Source: Eonycteris spelaea (taxonomy: Eukaryota > Chordata > Mammalia > Chiroptera > Pteropodidae). Taken from it: DNA of 64,000 nt. This document shows, one piece after another, positions 1-12,400 of this stretch. The translations under genes and the position numbers were made by a program. Below the pieces are notes generated by a model, which searched no databases, was not told the origin of the DNA, and saw nothing but the letters and a program-made list of their open reading frames with translations. Position 1 is the stretch's first letter. Every line of letters starts with the position of its first letter. The stretch lies in assembly GCA_003508835.1 (NCBI GenBank), contig PUFA01000072.1, positions 1,798,001-1,862,000 on the forward strand. The letters run 5' to 3'.

Positions 1-305
1 TTTATCTCCGTCTTTTGACATAGTTTTCTTTGCTTATTCTATTTACTCCAAAGACTTGAATGTACAAATTCCATTTATTAGAGGTTTTAAAAACATTTTT
101 AATAAACATACTTGGGTCTATTTTGCAATGCCAGAAATAAAAATATATCTGTGGATGCATCCCATAATGAATTAGAAATTTAGTATGCTTTGAAACTTAA
201 TTCAAATTGGTATTTTCTAGTATGTAGAGTGCCAAACATAGAGTAGAACAGATTTCCTGCACTATCTGTTTAGATGTAAAATGAAAATACTGGACGGATG
301 AATAC
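1..305 (-). other. BPTF intron 21 (part)
   Basis: AT-rich intron sequence after the donor of exon 21. I see no repeat that I can name and no open reading frame of interest. Confidence 0.7.
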
Positions 306-414
306 CTGGCTGTACCATCACAGGTGTTCGAATAATTGCCTTTCCTAGTGTTGACTGTTGGAGTGGTGTTCTAATCACCGTCATACCAGGGCGGATCTGA
401 GGCCCTGTGATTAC
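306..414 (-). CDS. BPTF: BPTF exon 21, last exon in the window
   Basis: The exon encodes VITGPQIRPGMTVIRTPLQQ, then STLGKAIIRTPVMVQP, and ends at CCAG|gtattc. The acceptor is TTATAG. It is 109 bp with phase 0 entry and phase 1 exit. The rest of the protein, including PHD2 and the bromodomain, lies to the left of the window. Confidence 0.95.
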
Positions 415-3400
415 CTATAAATGACACAAAAGACAGTGAATTAAAATGTTTTTAAAAGACTAAAGCACGATGGACATAGAACACAGATTTTAAAACATTC
501 TATATTGATAAACATGTCTACAGAAATAAGAGGTTCTTGAATATCACATTTTTAAATTACACTAAGCATCAGAATACAGATGGAATTTTGAAGAGAGAAA
601 ATTTAATTCAAATGAGATCATATGAAATTCCTTGTCACTGACACCAAGAACAGCCTGCAAACAACAAGGAAGGAACAAAATCCTAAGCAGCAACCCCTAT
701 AGTTGCTCATAACCCATATCTGTAACCCAAGGAACAGAAAAGTAAGATCAAAAACCAAATGTCCTTTGATAGTTTTAAAGGAAAGACTAGAGAGCATGTG
801 ATTTTCAGTTTTATAGTGAGTTCAGAATAGTTCAAAACATTTTCAAATCTGCAAAACTTTAATTAAACTTTTTCATAATACTAATGCCAAAGAAATGATG
901 TATCTACTGAGTGCATAGCAGCTAATTACAAACTAGTTATCATGCTATGGATTGTATTTTTCATACTATTTCTTAGCTGCACAGGAAGTTTCCTTGGATG
1001 GTCCAGTGCTGTCCATTATTTTAGATAAAGGAGTCTTCTTTATAAAATTCTAAAAAGCAATTCTTATGATTCACAAACTCTATTAACTACAGTGCTTTTA
1101 ACTACATGTTAAAAATAAACAGTTCATGTATCCTTTTTATTTAGGAATATAACAGAATTTTTTAAAAAATCAGTATTCTGTCAGAAATTAAGAAAAAGGC
1201 AAAGAAAAATTAGAAGCTGAATTAATCCTGGAAGAGGCCATTCTAAAATCTCGATGTGGTTAACACTCAAAACAAACAAGCCTATGAAGAATTCTTACTT
1301 GTGAAGTGCTTGTGGTTCCTCCAGAGGCTGAGGTATTGGGCCTGATTGTGACTGTTGCTGTCCTGGGCTGGAATGAAGTGAAGGTTTGCTGACTAGTACC
1401 TGTACTTGATGGAATGATACCCAGGACTTTCTGCTGTACTTGAACAACACCTTAAAAAAAGATAAAGGAGTAATTAACAACTGTCCTTAATAAACAGTGT
1501 CAGGTGCTGCTCGGTTTCTGAGGAGAAACTACATGTGGCAGGGTTTTAGAGTGGGCTACATAGAATGTGAGATCCGAGGACTGAAATCAGTGAAACGGAA
1601 ATGGAAAATAATGGCAACAGTATGATCTGGCAAATGTGAATTAAAACTCTTCACATTTCCCTTACCTCCTTGTGTTGCTGGCACATTTACAGCGACAATC
1701 TTGCTGTTTGCAGGAAGTGGCAGTTTGGTAATTACTTTTCCTGCCATAGTGACTGGATTGCCTGTAATTTGGAACGTCTGACCTGTGCTGGCAATGGTTG
1801 TAGCAGATGTGGCAGCTGTGCTGGTGGCTAATGGGGTATAAGACATTTAATAAGCTTTACATTTAAAATAACCAGCAACGTAGTGATTTCTAGGAAGGGC
1901 ACCAATGCATGAAATGTGGTTTATTTTGTATTAAAAAAAAAAAAATCCTCTCCAAAGTAAGGGAACTATGTAAATGTTGAAAGTGAAACAATGTGAGAGA
2001 GGAGTTTTGCTAATGTAATATTATGAATATTGTCTGTAACAAACCAATTGTTACAGCTTACTTGCTCAATCAGCTGCAGAAGAAAAACAATTTTCTAGAG
2101 AGATGTTTTATCCCAGCAGGCAATCGACTGATATATTTTTTCTTAAATGAAAGCAATATTTTATTTCATCACAGCTGTGTACCTGAATTGGACTGGCCTT
2201 GCTTAACCCAGGTAGCAAAGGTCTGATGGAAGTTCTTGTTCTGCTGGAATGTTACTGTAGCTGGAGATCCAACTTTAGTAGTTAGTACCATTTTGGTTCC
2301 GGTTGTAACTGAGCCACTCAGAGGGGCCACCATAACTTTTTGTGCTGGAGAGATGGTATTAGTTGTACTGTTCGTTGGGGAAGTGGTAGAAGCTGAAATC
2401 ACTGTAGGCTTCTGCTGTTCCAACCGTTTCTAGAAATGTCAGGAAGAAAAAACATGAACCAAAAAAGTTCTAAATAAAACCAATGCCATTCTGCAAGAAG
2501 TCCCGCTAAATTTCTCCCAAACTAAGAAACTGTACCAAATTTCAAAAATATTTTACCTCTGAAAATACGCCCATGTAAATATGTCTTGAACTTAATTTCT
2601 TGATGAAAATGTTTTAAAAACTCTAAGTCACATTTTATTAAAAGTTGATTTTCATAACAAAAATTTAAAAACAACAAAGTTTTCCCAGTCTGTAGAAATA
2701 TCCAAGCTTTCAGACTAAAAACAAATGAGGCATGGGTAATCTTACTGGAAACAGGAACACCTTGCTGCTCAGCGGTGGGACTTACAGTAGAGAGCAAATG
2801 ATAAGAATTGAAAAAGGTTTTCGGTTTACCGTAATGCTATCCAATCATAAAGAACAGGTCAATATCTAAATATCACAATTCAAGTTGGCAAACCTGCAAT
2901 CAAGCAAGCTGAAAATTATAAAACAATTTTTTTAGACTATGTTTTTCATTTCAAACAGTTTTACAGAAAAATACTTTAGATTATTTTATATAGTGGTAAA
3001 ATAATCTGATCTTCAGGACTACAGTTATTAAAGAAAATCTGTTTATCTTTCATCGGAGATTGCTGACATCTCCTGACAGCTTACAAATGCGATGATATGA
3101 GCTTACACATGTAAAAATAATGGGTGGCATGGACTGCAAATCCGGTGACAGATGTTTTACCTTCATTATCTTATTTAACGCTCCGACCAACCCAACCAAG
3201 TTACTGGCCTGTGATTTACACATGAGGAAACTGAGACTCAGAGAGACTGTGCAACTGGCCCAAGGCCACAGAGCAAGCAACTGGGAAAGCTGAGATGTGC
3301 AGAAGATATAAATTCCAGGGCTGAACTCTCTTCTGCCGCTGGAAACTTCTCACCAATGACATCACACTCCGTGTGCATGTCCCCTGTGCCTGATCTAATG

Positions 3401-6400
3401 TGAGGGATTTCACATGATTTCTTATTCCTTAGAGGAAAAGGACTTTTGTTTTGGATACTTAAACATGTCATCTGACTGAATCAGTACAAAAGGGAGGCAA
3501 AAAACACTGAACACATATTTAGCAGTTATTTCCTGGGGCTATTTCTTCCAAATCGGGACATGTTGACCATCTTTGTAAATAAGCATGTGAAAGAAATATG
3601 AGAACATAAAACATTAGGTTACATTGTAAAGATGACAAGACACATGCATAAAATGAAAAACAAAAACAGCCAGTTTTTCAATGAACAAACAGGTAGAATC
3701 CAAAAGTGCTATTATCTCGAACTCTGACGTAAGTAAAGATAATGACCTACAGTAAACTGATGCAAAAGAATATCAAAAAAATATTTCAAAAAATGTAAGA
3801 GGAAAAAAAGTAGTTTGGTATGAACAGTTTGTTTCATAAAATATGTAATTTTTAAATTATGCGTAACTTAAAAGTTAATGATATTATAACTAGACATATA
3901 TTGGCTAAAAACTTTTATAGTATCTTCTAAATAGAAAGAAGGGGTAATCATCTTTTATATGTGTCCTGATATTAAGGCACACGTGGTACCTTATTTATAG
4001 TACAGAAATGCTAAGAAACCATCAGTAGCTTTATGATTATCAACTACAACAAACTCTTACAGTTTCAGTACATTTTGCTTTTTCATAGACATCAGAGATT
4101 TTAAAATTAGAATTCTGCAAGAAAAAATTACCGTTAGAAACAGCTATTAAATTATAAAGATAATAAATCAATCTTATTTCATACACTGTTCTCCAAATAT
4201 GTACACTTTTTGCAAAATTACAGCTTGCTGCATCCCCGGAGCTACTTTCAGTAATGAAATTAAGGTATGTAAGATACACTTACAAATAAAACCACGTGAA
4301 TATACAATTACTGTGCTTTCAGTGTGCATGAAATTGGCAAAAAATGTCAATTCGTTGCAAGGTGGGATGGTACCAACTCCCCCACCTGCTGGGCAGCCAA
4401 CCGCTGCTGTTTGAGGTGAGCCTCCATTTGGGCCTTGAAGTCCTCTGCCTTCTTCTGTTCACTAACCTTAGCCTGTTGCTCAACTGCTTGTGCCTTTTCT
4501 TTCTCCACTCTGCAGGAAAAAAAGAACTATCAGAAACCGCCCTATCAGACATCTGGCATCTAATATTAAGTGAAATCTGGTTAACTTTTACATCATACAG
4601 AAGAATGAAATTTATTTTGATTTAAAAATAAAACGTGTAAATTAGGATAATTAGAAACTGACAAATGGATAAAATTAGAAACAGGACCTTAATAAATGAT
4701 ACAAAGCTAATACTTAAATTCAAAAAATAAGAGTTAAATTAGGACACCCTGAAAAAACTATTAAAGGAGTAATTCTTTAATTCTGAAGTAATAAAATCTT
4801 CAAATATCTGAGAACACACTAACCATTTCCTTACCTCTCAGCAAACGCCCTGATCTCCCACAATTCCAACTCTTCCTCTGCTACCCAGGTTTCGATAATA
4901 ACAGGGCCAGTTTGCTTGGGCGTTTCTGGTCTCTTTGGCCGCAATGCACTTGATCGAAGGCCTTTCCTCTGAGGTGTAGGTGTTTCTTTGGAAAAGAAAT
5001 CAGAGTATTTTAAGTAATATAGCTTCTAAAGTTATAGCCCTTCTGGCATCTCCTCTTACATACCACGAAAAGCAGGGATTGGCAAACTTTTTCTTAACGA
5101 GCCAGATGGTAAATACTATGTGGGCCAGATGGTCTCTGTTACAACTTCTCAACTCCGCCTTTGTATCATGAAAGGAGCCAAAGACAATACATAAGTGTGG
5201 CTGTGTTCCAATCAAACTTTATTCACAAAAGCAGGTGGTGGGTCAAGGCTCTTGGACCATAGTTTCCTGGCCACTGGTGTGAAAGGACTATGAACCTTTA
5301 TACAGCCCATTCCCTCTGCCTGCAACATTATTCCTAGCCTCCACCCCTCATGTGATTAACGCCTATTTATCCTTCAGACCCTGACATGGATACAACTTCC
5401 TTCAAGAAGTGTAGCTCGTTCTTCCCACAGTTGGGCTGGGTGTCCTTGCCACGCACACTCTGGCAATCTGGAGGCCCCCATCACAGCACTGAGAAGGGGG
5501 ATGTGAGAGCTGACAACACAACGGAGGGATCAGAAACTATGAAGAACAGATAAACTATCCTAATGATAAAAATTTAAAAATAAAAAGCAGGGAGAGACAA
5601 GCATTGCACTGTCCCATATGTTGAGGAAACTGGGAAGCAGTAGAAGGAAATCGAAATAGCAGTAGGAGCTGGGTGTACAGAGTGATGCAAGCCAAAGAAA
5701 AGTGATTCAAGGAGACGGCAGTGGTTGCACTGAAGGCCGTTGGATCGAGACTGAAGACGGGCCGGGAATACCTTCTTCCTTCTGTGCCTCTACCGATCAA
5801 CTGGGCTGCCTAGTTCTGTCAGGACGACATTGTTTTAATTACGCTCACAGTTCATCATCTACTAAGGCAGGTATTCCCTTATTTGTGTTCTTTTCGAAAA
5901 GGCCATTTGCAGTCATTTATTCTCTGGGATGAACTTTCAAGTTAATTCAATCAACATTCAAAAATTGAACTTATACATTTGGGGACAATTAATGGCTATA
6001 AAATAGCATGTTTCTATCTACGGACAGCATTTTTCTTTTTAACAGTTCTTAATCGATTTTTTTCATAAATATTTTTATTGCACATATACAATAAAATTAT
6101 TGATTTTTGTCTATATATCTTGAATCCAGACAACTCACTATCTTTTTACTGTTAATAGTTTTGATTCTCCAGTATAGTTATAATATCATAACCTTTTCTT
6201 TGTTTCCCTGACAACAGGGATGAGGTCTCATTGTTCTACATATTTGCTACCCAGTGCCTATCATGTGGGTACTGTATAACTGTTTCCTGAGTAACACTTT
6301 AGCCTCATAGAGTATTTCTACCCTGAGCACTAAAGTGTCTCACAGTAGCTTTAACCTTTGAGCCAACAAATCTTCATTAAGCACTTATTTGTCAGTCGCT

Positions 6401-9400
6401 GTAGCAGGTGCTGGGACTACAACAAACCAGACAGACTCAGCGGCTACCCTCTTGGAGCTGATGGTCTGGCATCAATCACTGCTCCACAGCTTCATCGTAA
6501 GAGGTATTATTACAGCTCTTTGTACCCTTCCTGTTCTTGGCACAATGCCTACCGGCATCAATGTGTGCCTAGTGGAATCTTGCTGTGTTTACTAAACACC
6601 ACTTAAAAAAAAAATTTCCACCCCCTCATCAGTCAGCTATTCATCCTTTCTACCAGCTCCGCTGTCTGCTTATTGTGGCCAAGTAAATGTGAGGCGAGAA
6701 TAGTCTAGGCGAGGCTCCTTTCTTAAGCACCTCACCCACAGGGAAGGACGCCTGGCCTCTCTACTTTAGGCTCCTCTGAGGGGAGGCAGGGCAGGCTGAG
6801 CCCACCCCCCAGGAAATCGAGCCAGGTAAACATCATTTTGAAAATGTAATTTGTAGTAAAAATATTTTAATTTATTAAAGATAGAGTTAAAGAAATAATT
6901 ATAATAAAACTTCAGTTTATGAAAAATGTGGTTAACAGATCAATAATAAAAGAATGAAATTCTTTCTATTTCTTACCTTTTGGTGCTTCTGGAACTCCGA
7001 TGGGGCAAATGATTTTTCTGATACAATATTCAGATCGAATGCCATAAGGACCAACATCTCGCCTCTTAATTATTTCTGTTGTTGTGATTTCAGTTTCAGA
7101 TGTTTCTATGGTGATTTAATTCATAAAGTATTACTAACCACCTAAAATATTCAGAGACTAAAAAAGGTATAACATCTGCTGCTTTAAAAAAGAGAGACAC
7201 GTGGAATAAACTTTTGGAAACATTTAATTAATGACCACGAGATCACTGTTAAAATGCAATAACACTGAGTTTCTTCCGAACTGAAAATGTCTAAACTGAG
7301 CAAAATGCTGTTTGGGGGCAGCTTGATTCCTCGTGGTGAAATGTGGCCAAAATAATAAGAACCCTAGGAGAAAAGAGGTAGCAGAGTTCCAAATATCCCA
7401 GTTTAAATGATTTATACTCTACAATAAACATCTTTTAAAAATTCGGACTGGTTCACACATAAGCGACTCATCTTATAATCTGAACCACCCTTCCCTGCCC
7501 CAAGGATTGTACAAGCACGTGCTGTCAAACTTTACTAAAGCTGTATTTTAAAAACGCAAGCATTATATTTTAATAAGGTATGCTTAAAATTAAGCAAACT
7601 GTCAAGTGATTTTTCTTTTTAACCTTAAACTAGAACACAGACACTCTCACCTGTCCGCGTAGTCCCTCCCCCGGAAGGAGCCTTGGCTGCCATGTCATCC
7701 CATCTCAGACTTGCCCACAGTAACCGTAACATTAAGCTCACTCCAGCCAAGGACTTTACAGTCTGAAGTCTATACCTGAAAGAAAAACCCAAGAAAAACT
7801 ACATATGTGTATACATACACGCACAGACACATTCTACTAAACTGAAGGATTGCTTCTTGTCCTCATGACGTCAATATTTATAATACGATTTCGTAAGCAC
7901 TTTGGCTTCTATGTCCCTTAATAAAAGAATTTCTTTGCTCCTAGGCATAACATGCATCTAATAGCTTAAAAAGGGTCTGCAGTCCCTTTAAATGCCATAT
8001 AAATTCGTACAGGAGCATGTTTCATTCTAAGATAGATATGGCAACAACTTAGGAAGATTTTACAAATTTAGGCTAATTCTAAAATAGTATTATAAAAATT
8101 ATGGAGAGCAAATATAGAGAAATAATTGTGTCACAAACATGATAAAAGAGTTTTGAAGGATAAAATCTTAACTGAATGATATTTAATGAGACAAACTGGG
8201 AATGTTTACATTTTCTCAAAAAGCAAAACAAAAAAAGGCAATACAAATCTAAAGCCTTTCCAAATGGACAGAAAATTTTGTATCCAAATTGTGATTCTGC
8301 AAAACACAAACTCCTGGATGGTTAATACTGCTAACAACAGTTTAACAACATTAGTGCAATTTTGGAATCCTACAATACAGTGAATAATAAAAAAGGACAA
8401 TACTGTATTGGTTCCTAATCAGGGGACAAAGAAATTTCTGTGTTTTATAAACACTGTGTAAAGTTATTGAGCATTGTGGATATACTTTTAAAGATAATAT
8501 TAAAAACATATTTCAAAATGAATTTACAATTGCAATGAATATCATATTCTAAAATGGAGTTAACCATAAAACATTTTAAAGTAGCTCTAGGCTGTCAATT
8601 CTCTATTAGTGATATTTGTGTAATTACTTTGTTATTTCCACATAAATGAACATACTGGATGATCGCAGTGTAAAGAAAACTTATAAAACTTAAATCATTT
8701 CCTCCTCTAACAGAGGTACAAGGTAAATCTTAGACGATTTGTATTTGGAAGGCGATGGTTTCTAATTCTTAATGTTTGGAAAATGAACAGTGTGAGAAAG
8801 GGAAAGCTCTAGCCAAAAAGTGGCTGCAATTTCTTAACTTCCTATCTCCATCTGTGACACCACTATTTTCTCCGCTATGCTAACACCCTGTGTATCCTCT
8901 GACCTGCGAAGAATAATTTTTAAATTCGAGGGCAAATGTTAAGTAGTGCAGGGATCCCTGGGAAGGGGAAAGTGAGTGTCACTTTCAGACCACACCCACA
9001 GAAGTGCGTAGGGAAGTCTGCGCTCATGGAAAATACAAGCAAATACTTATTTTGGAAGATAAGTTTTTCCCTCGCTGTGTCTCTTCTTCTTCCAATCACT
9101 CTTTACAAACAACTTTAAAGCATCTCTATTGTACAATGGAAACGCCACCAGGGAGGGAACACACTTCATGCGTTATTAGCCTGTTCATTTATTCATTCAA
9201 AAAATATCTGAGTGCCTTCTATGTGTCAGACTAAGTGAAAGGAGCTGGAAACACAGATATGAATTATAATCTCTTCCTGTGTCCTCTCAGGAACTGGAAC
9301 AAAGGAAAGCACAAAGGAGGGGTATCTGTTTGGCTCAGGGATGGGGATCAGACTCTCAAACAAGAATGTGGGGGTGGCTGATGGAAGGCAAGGGGCACAC

Positions 9401-12400
9401 ATATACCTAGGAGGAAAGTGTACAAGAGCACATTCTTCTTCCCAGAAACCACATCCAGTGTGCCATGGCTGGAGGGAAGGGGTGCAGAGGTGCAGCAAGA
9501 GATGAAGCTGGTACGAGAAGAAGGCAGAGCCAGAAGGTGCTACACCAAATGGAAGGATTAAAAAAGAGCCTTAAAGACAATCTGTATTAAGCCTTCTAAA
9601 ACTTATCTAGTATTGGATAGGGTGTAAAGAAGTACTTCACCCAGATGTGGTGTATAGGTGACAAACACTTTCCCCCTCTTAGCTCTGCAGTAGTTAATAA
9701 GGCCCCTTTAAATGCTTTTTCAGCTCCATCAGAAAATTCACAGGCTGGATCTGCATCTTAGGAGGACCCACCAGCGGCACCGTAGAGGCAGCTACTGGTT
9801 CAGTGTGATAATGAAACAAGGACTCAGGGCCTGGGGAAAAGGGAGTAAGGGACTGGCCAGTGTGGTGGGAAAAAGAAGCCCTAATGAGTTGATTAGACAA
9901 GTTTCACTTACTCAGAACTGCTCAGCCTTAACATTAATAAAGATCAAACATGCATCTTTGGCATTCTTAGCTCCTAGTCTAAGCATCGGATATATTTTAT
10001 TCAGAGTATAAATATGCATTTCACATGCATGTTTTTTATAGCTCCATGTCTTCAAAAAAACTGCATTCTAAACTCAAGAATAATTTACATATTTCCCCAT
10101 GTCTCCGTTTGTTAGAAGGGATTGTTTCGCTCAACTTTAGCAAATTAGGATGTTAGCATATATCTGTAGGTAATATGTCTAAAATGTACAGGAAGGTATT
10201 TCCTTCCATTAAAAAATGAGAAATTAACAGATACGAACTGTGCCCACAGTGCATATTAAAACACAATAATACAAGGCTCCTGAAACCCAGCCATGCAGGA
10301 AGGGCCCTGGGCAAGTTGATCAGAACTAGTCCAGAGAAAATGCTCCCCAGTTGAGCCTACCTTCCATTTCATAATAGAAAGGAGCACAAAGGCTGGCCTT
10401 CACAACCGCCAGGTCATTTTAATTAAAGTATTTGTACATAGTAACTTTTCCAGTGGGAAAGAAGTTACCTGCAGGACAGTCAAGGATACACTTTGGGACC
10501 GCTCTCAATGAAGAAAGCAGAAAAGTGCAGAGTAATCCTACAAATCCATGAACTGTAATGAAGAGTTCCTTGATTCCCTGCAGGGTTCTGCAAATCCTTC
10601 ACTGCAGGCCCTGCAGAGAAATTGGACTTTTCAGCTAGCTGTCTCTATTGAATGTGTAATGGAGTGATGATATTTTAATTCAAAATCAAAAGATGAGTTA
10701 TAAAAAACTTGTCAAACCAATTATGACTGGTCCATATTTAATAAGTTAATTCCTTTACAGAGAGTACTCATTTACACTCTTTTTTTGGTCTTATATAATA
10801 GTAGCTAATTGTATTATAAAGGAAACAAAAAAGTATGATTTTTACTTAAAGAGACTGGGACCATATTAAAGACACACAGACATGTAGCCTAGAGTAAAAA
10901 GGAGTCTGTCTGCTCAGTAACTTGCTGAAGCAATCAATTCCAGGATCCTAGCGAATATAACTAAGACTCAGACTGTTCCTGATTTCTGAGCATGTCCCAT
11001 AGGACTCTTTATGTTTTTAATGTTTATGTTCCATCCTTTTCAAGGGTGAAAACGTAAAAAGACAAAGGCATGAAAAAGGACAAAGAGGAGATAAATATGT
11101 GGAATGTGACATAGCAGATAAAGTACTGGATTAGGATTTAGGAAGACTGGGCATGATTCCCAACCTGGTCCCTCTGTGGCCAGAGGCAAATTATTATATA
11201 TCCGCAAAAGATAAAAAAGTAAGATCCTTTTCCAATATAAAACAACATGATCTTACAACGCCATCACTACATACTTATGACTCATCTCCAAAGCTTAATG
11301 CCCAGGAAATTTTAAATTAAGACTCTGTGTTTTAAAAAAAAAATCCCTGAGGAACTTTAGATACTACCTTTATAGACACTGCCAACAAATAACAGAGAAC
11401 TCCACTACAAACGTTTATCATGCAGATAAATAACATTAGGAAGATCTCCGCATCGTGACGAGCCTTATGTGATTTACAAGCAAGTTTCCTACATCTTACG
11501 TTTTTATGAATTACCTTACAGAAACAAATTATATTCCCAATCTGCAATTGGGAATCCGTATACATAGAGGGCCAATTTAAATTTGACACGAATGTCTGAC
11601 CGCATGGGTGGTCGGTGTCCCTAATGCTTGCATTGTTCAAAGGTCAACTGTACAAGTATTCCAGAAAGCTGGTGATTATCTAATTCTGTGATTATCTCAT
11701 TCCCAGTGCAAACACACAGCAATAACTTGGAAAATTAGACATCTATATCTGACGTTTCTTTTGCTTGTAAAAAGTAAAAGTGAATTTCATTTTAAAGGAT
11801 TCCCTTACATTTTCAGTCTTTAAACACCTTTCCCTCAGTAATCTTTAATGTCAACTGCCTGAGTTCAAACTCTATCATTTCTATCACTAATTGCCCATTT
11901 CAAGATAAGCTTCCCTGTCTCATCTCTATAATCTCATTTTAAAAAATGAGATATTCTTATTAAATAATCCTTTAAACTTTCTCCTTTCCCCAAATACATT
12001 TTAAAGTGCATACCTCCAAGTGATACCAAAAGTTGGTCTAGGAGAAGGATATGGCCAGATATCCAAGGCAGGTTTAGCATTGTAATTAAAATAAGGGACT
12101 TCTCGGATTCCTCCTTTTCTGGCCAACTTTTTTAAGTCATCATTAGGCAAAACAAATATGCTCTTCTTGCTGCTCTTGGTGATAAATTTTCTATAGGATG
12201 GCAGAGCTGTACCTGAACGAGTCTTCTTGGGTCTCGAAAATTTCATGAGTTTCACTTTGTCTCTTGTAGAATATTCTTTGCTCACAGTCATAGATGTTAC
12301 CAGAGTGCCTCCTGCGGTGGTCAGTGAGTCTGTCACTGTCGTGGTGACCACGGTTTTGCTCTGTTCCTTCACAGAAATGATGTCCACATTGCTGCCTGTG

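Larger units (their letters stand above)
4986..6976 (-). other. BPTF intron 15
   Basis: About 2 kb. It holds a hAT-type DNA transposon remnant (5072-5279) and an L2 3' fragment (6355-6470). The GC-richer stretch 6640-6830 and the rest are unassigned. Confidence 0.7.
7776..12013 (-). other. BPTF intron 13
   Basis: About 4.2 kb. It holds an L2 fragment (9178-9300) and a MIR fragment (11100-11190). The remainder looks unique or too old to assign. Confidence 0.7.
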
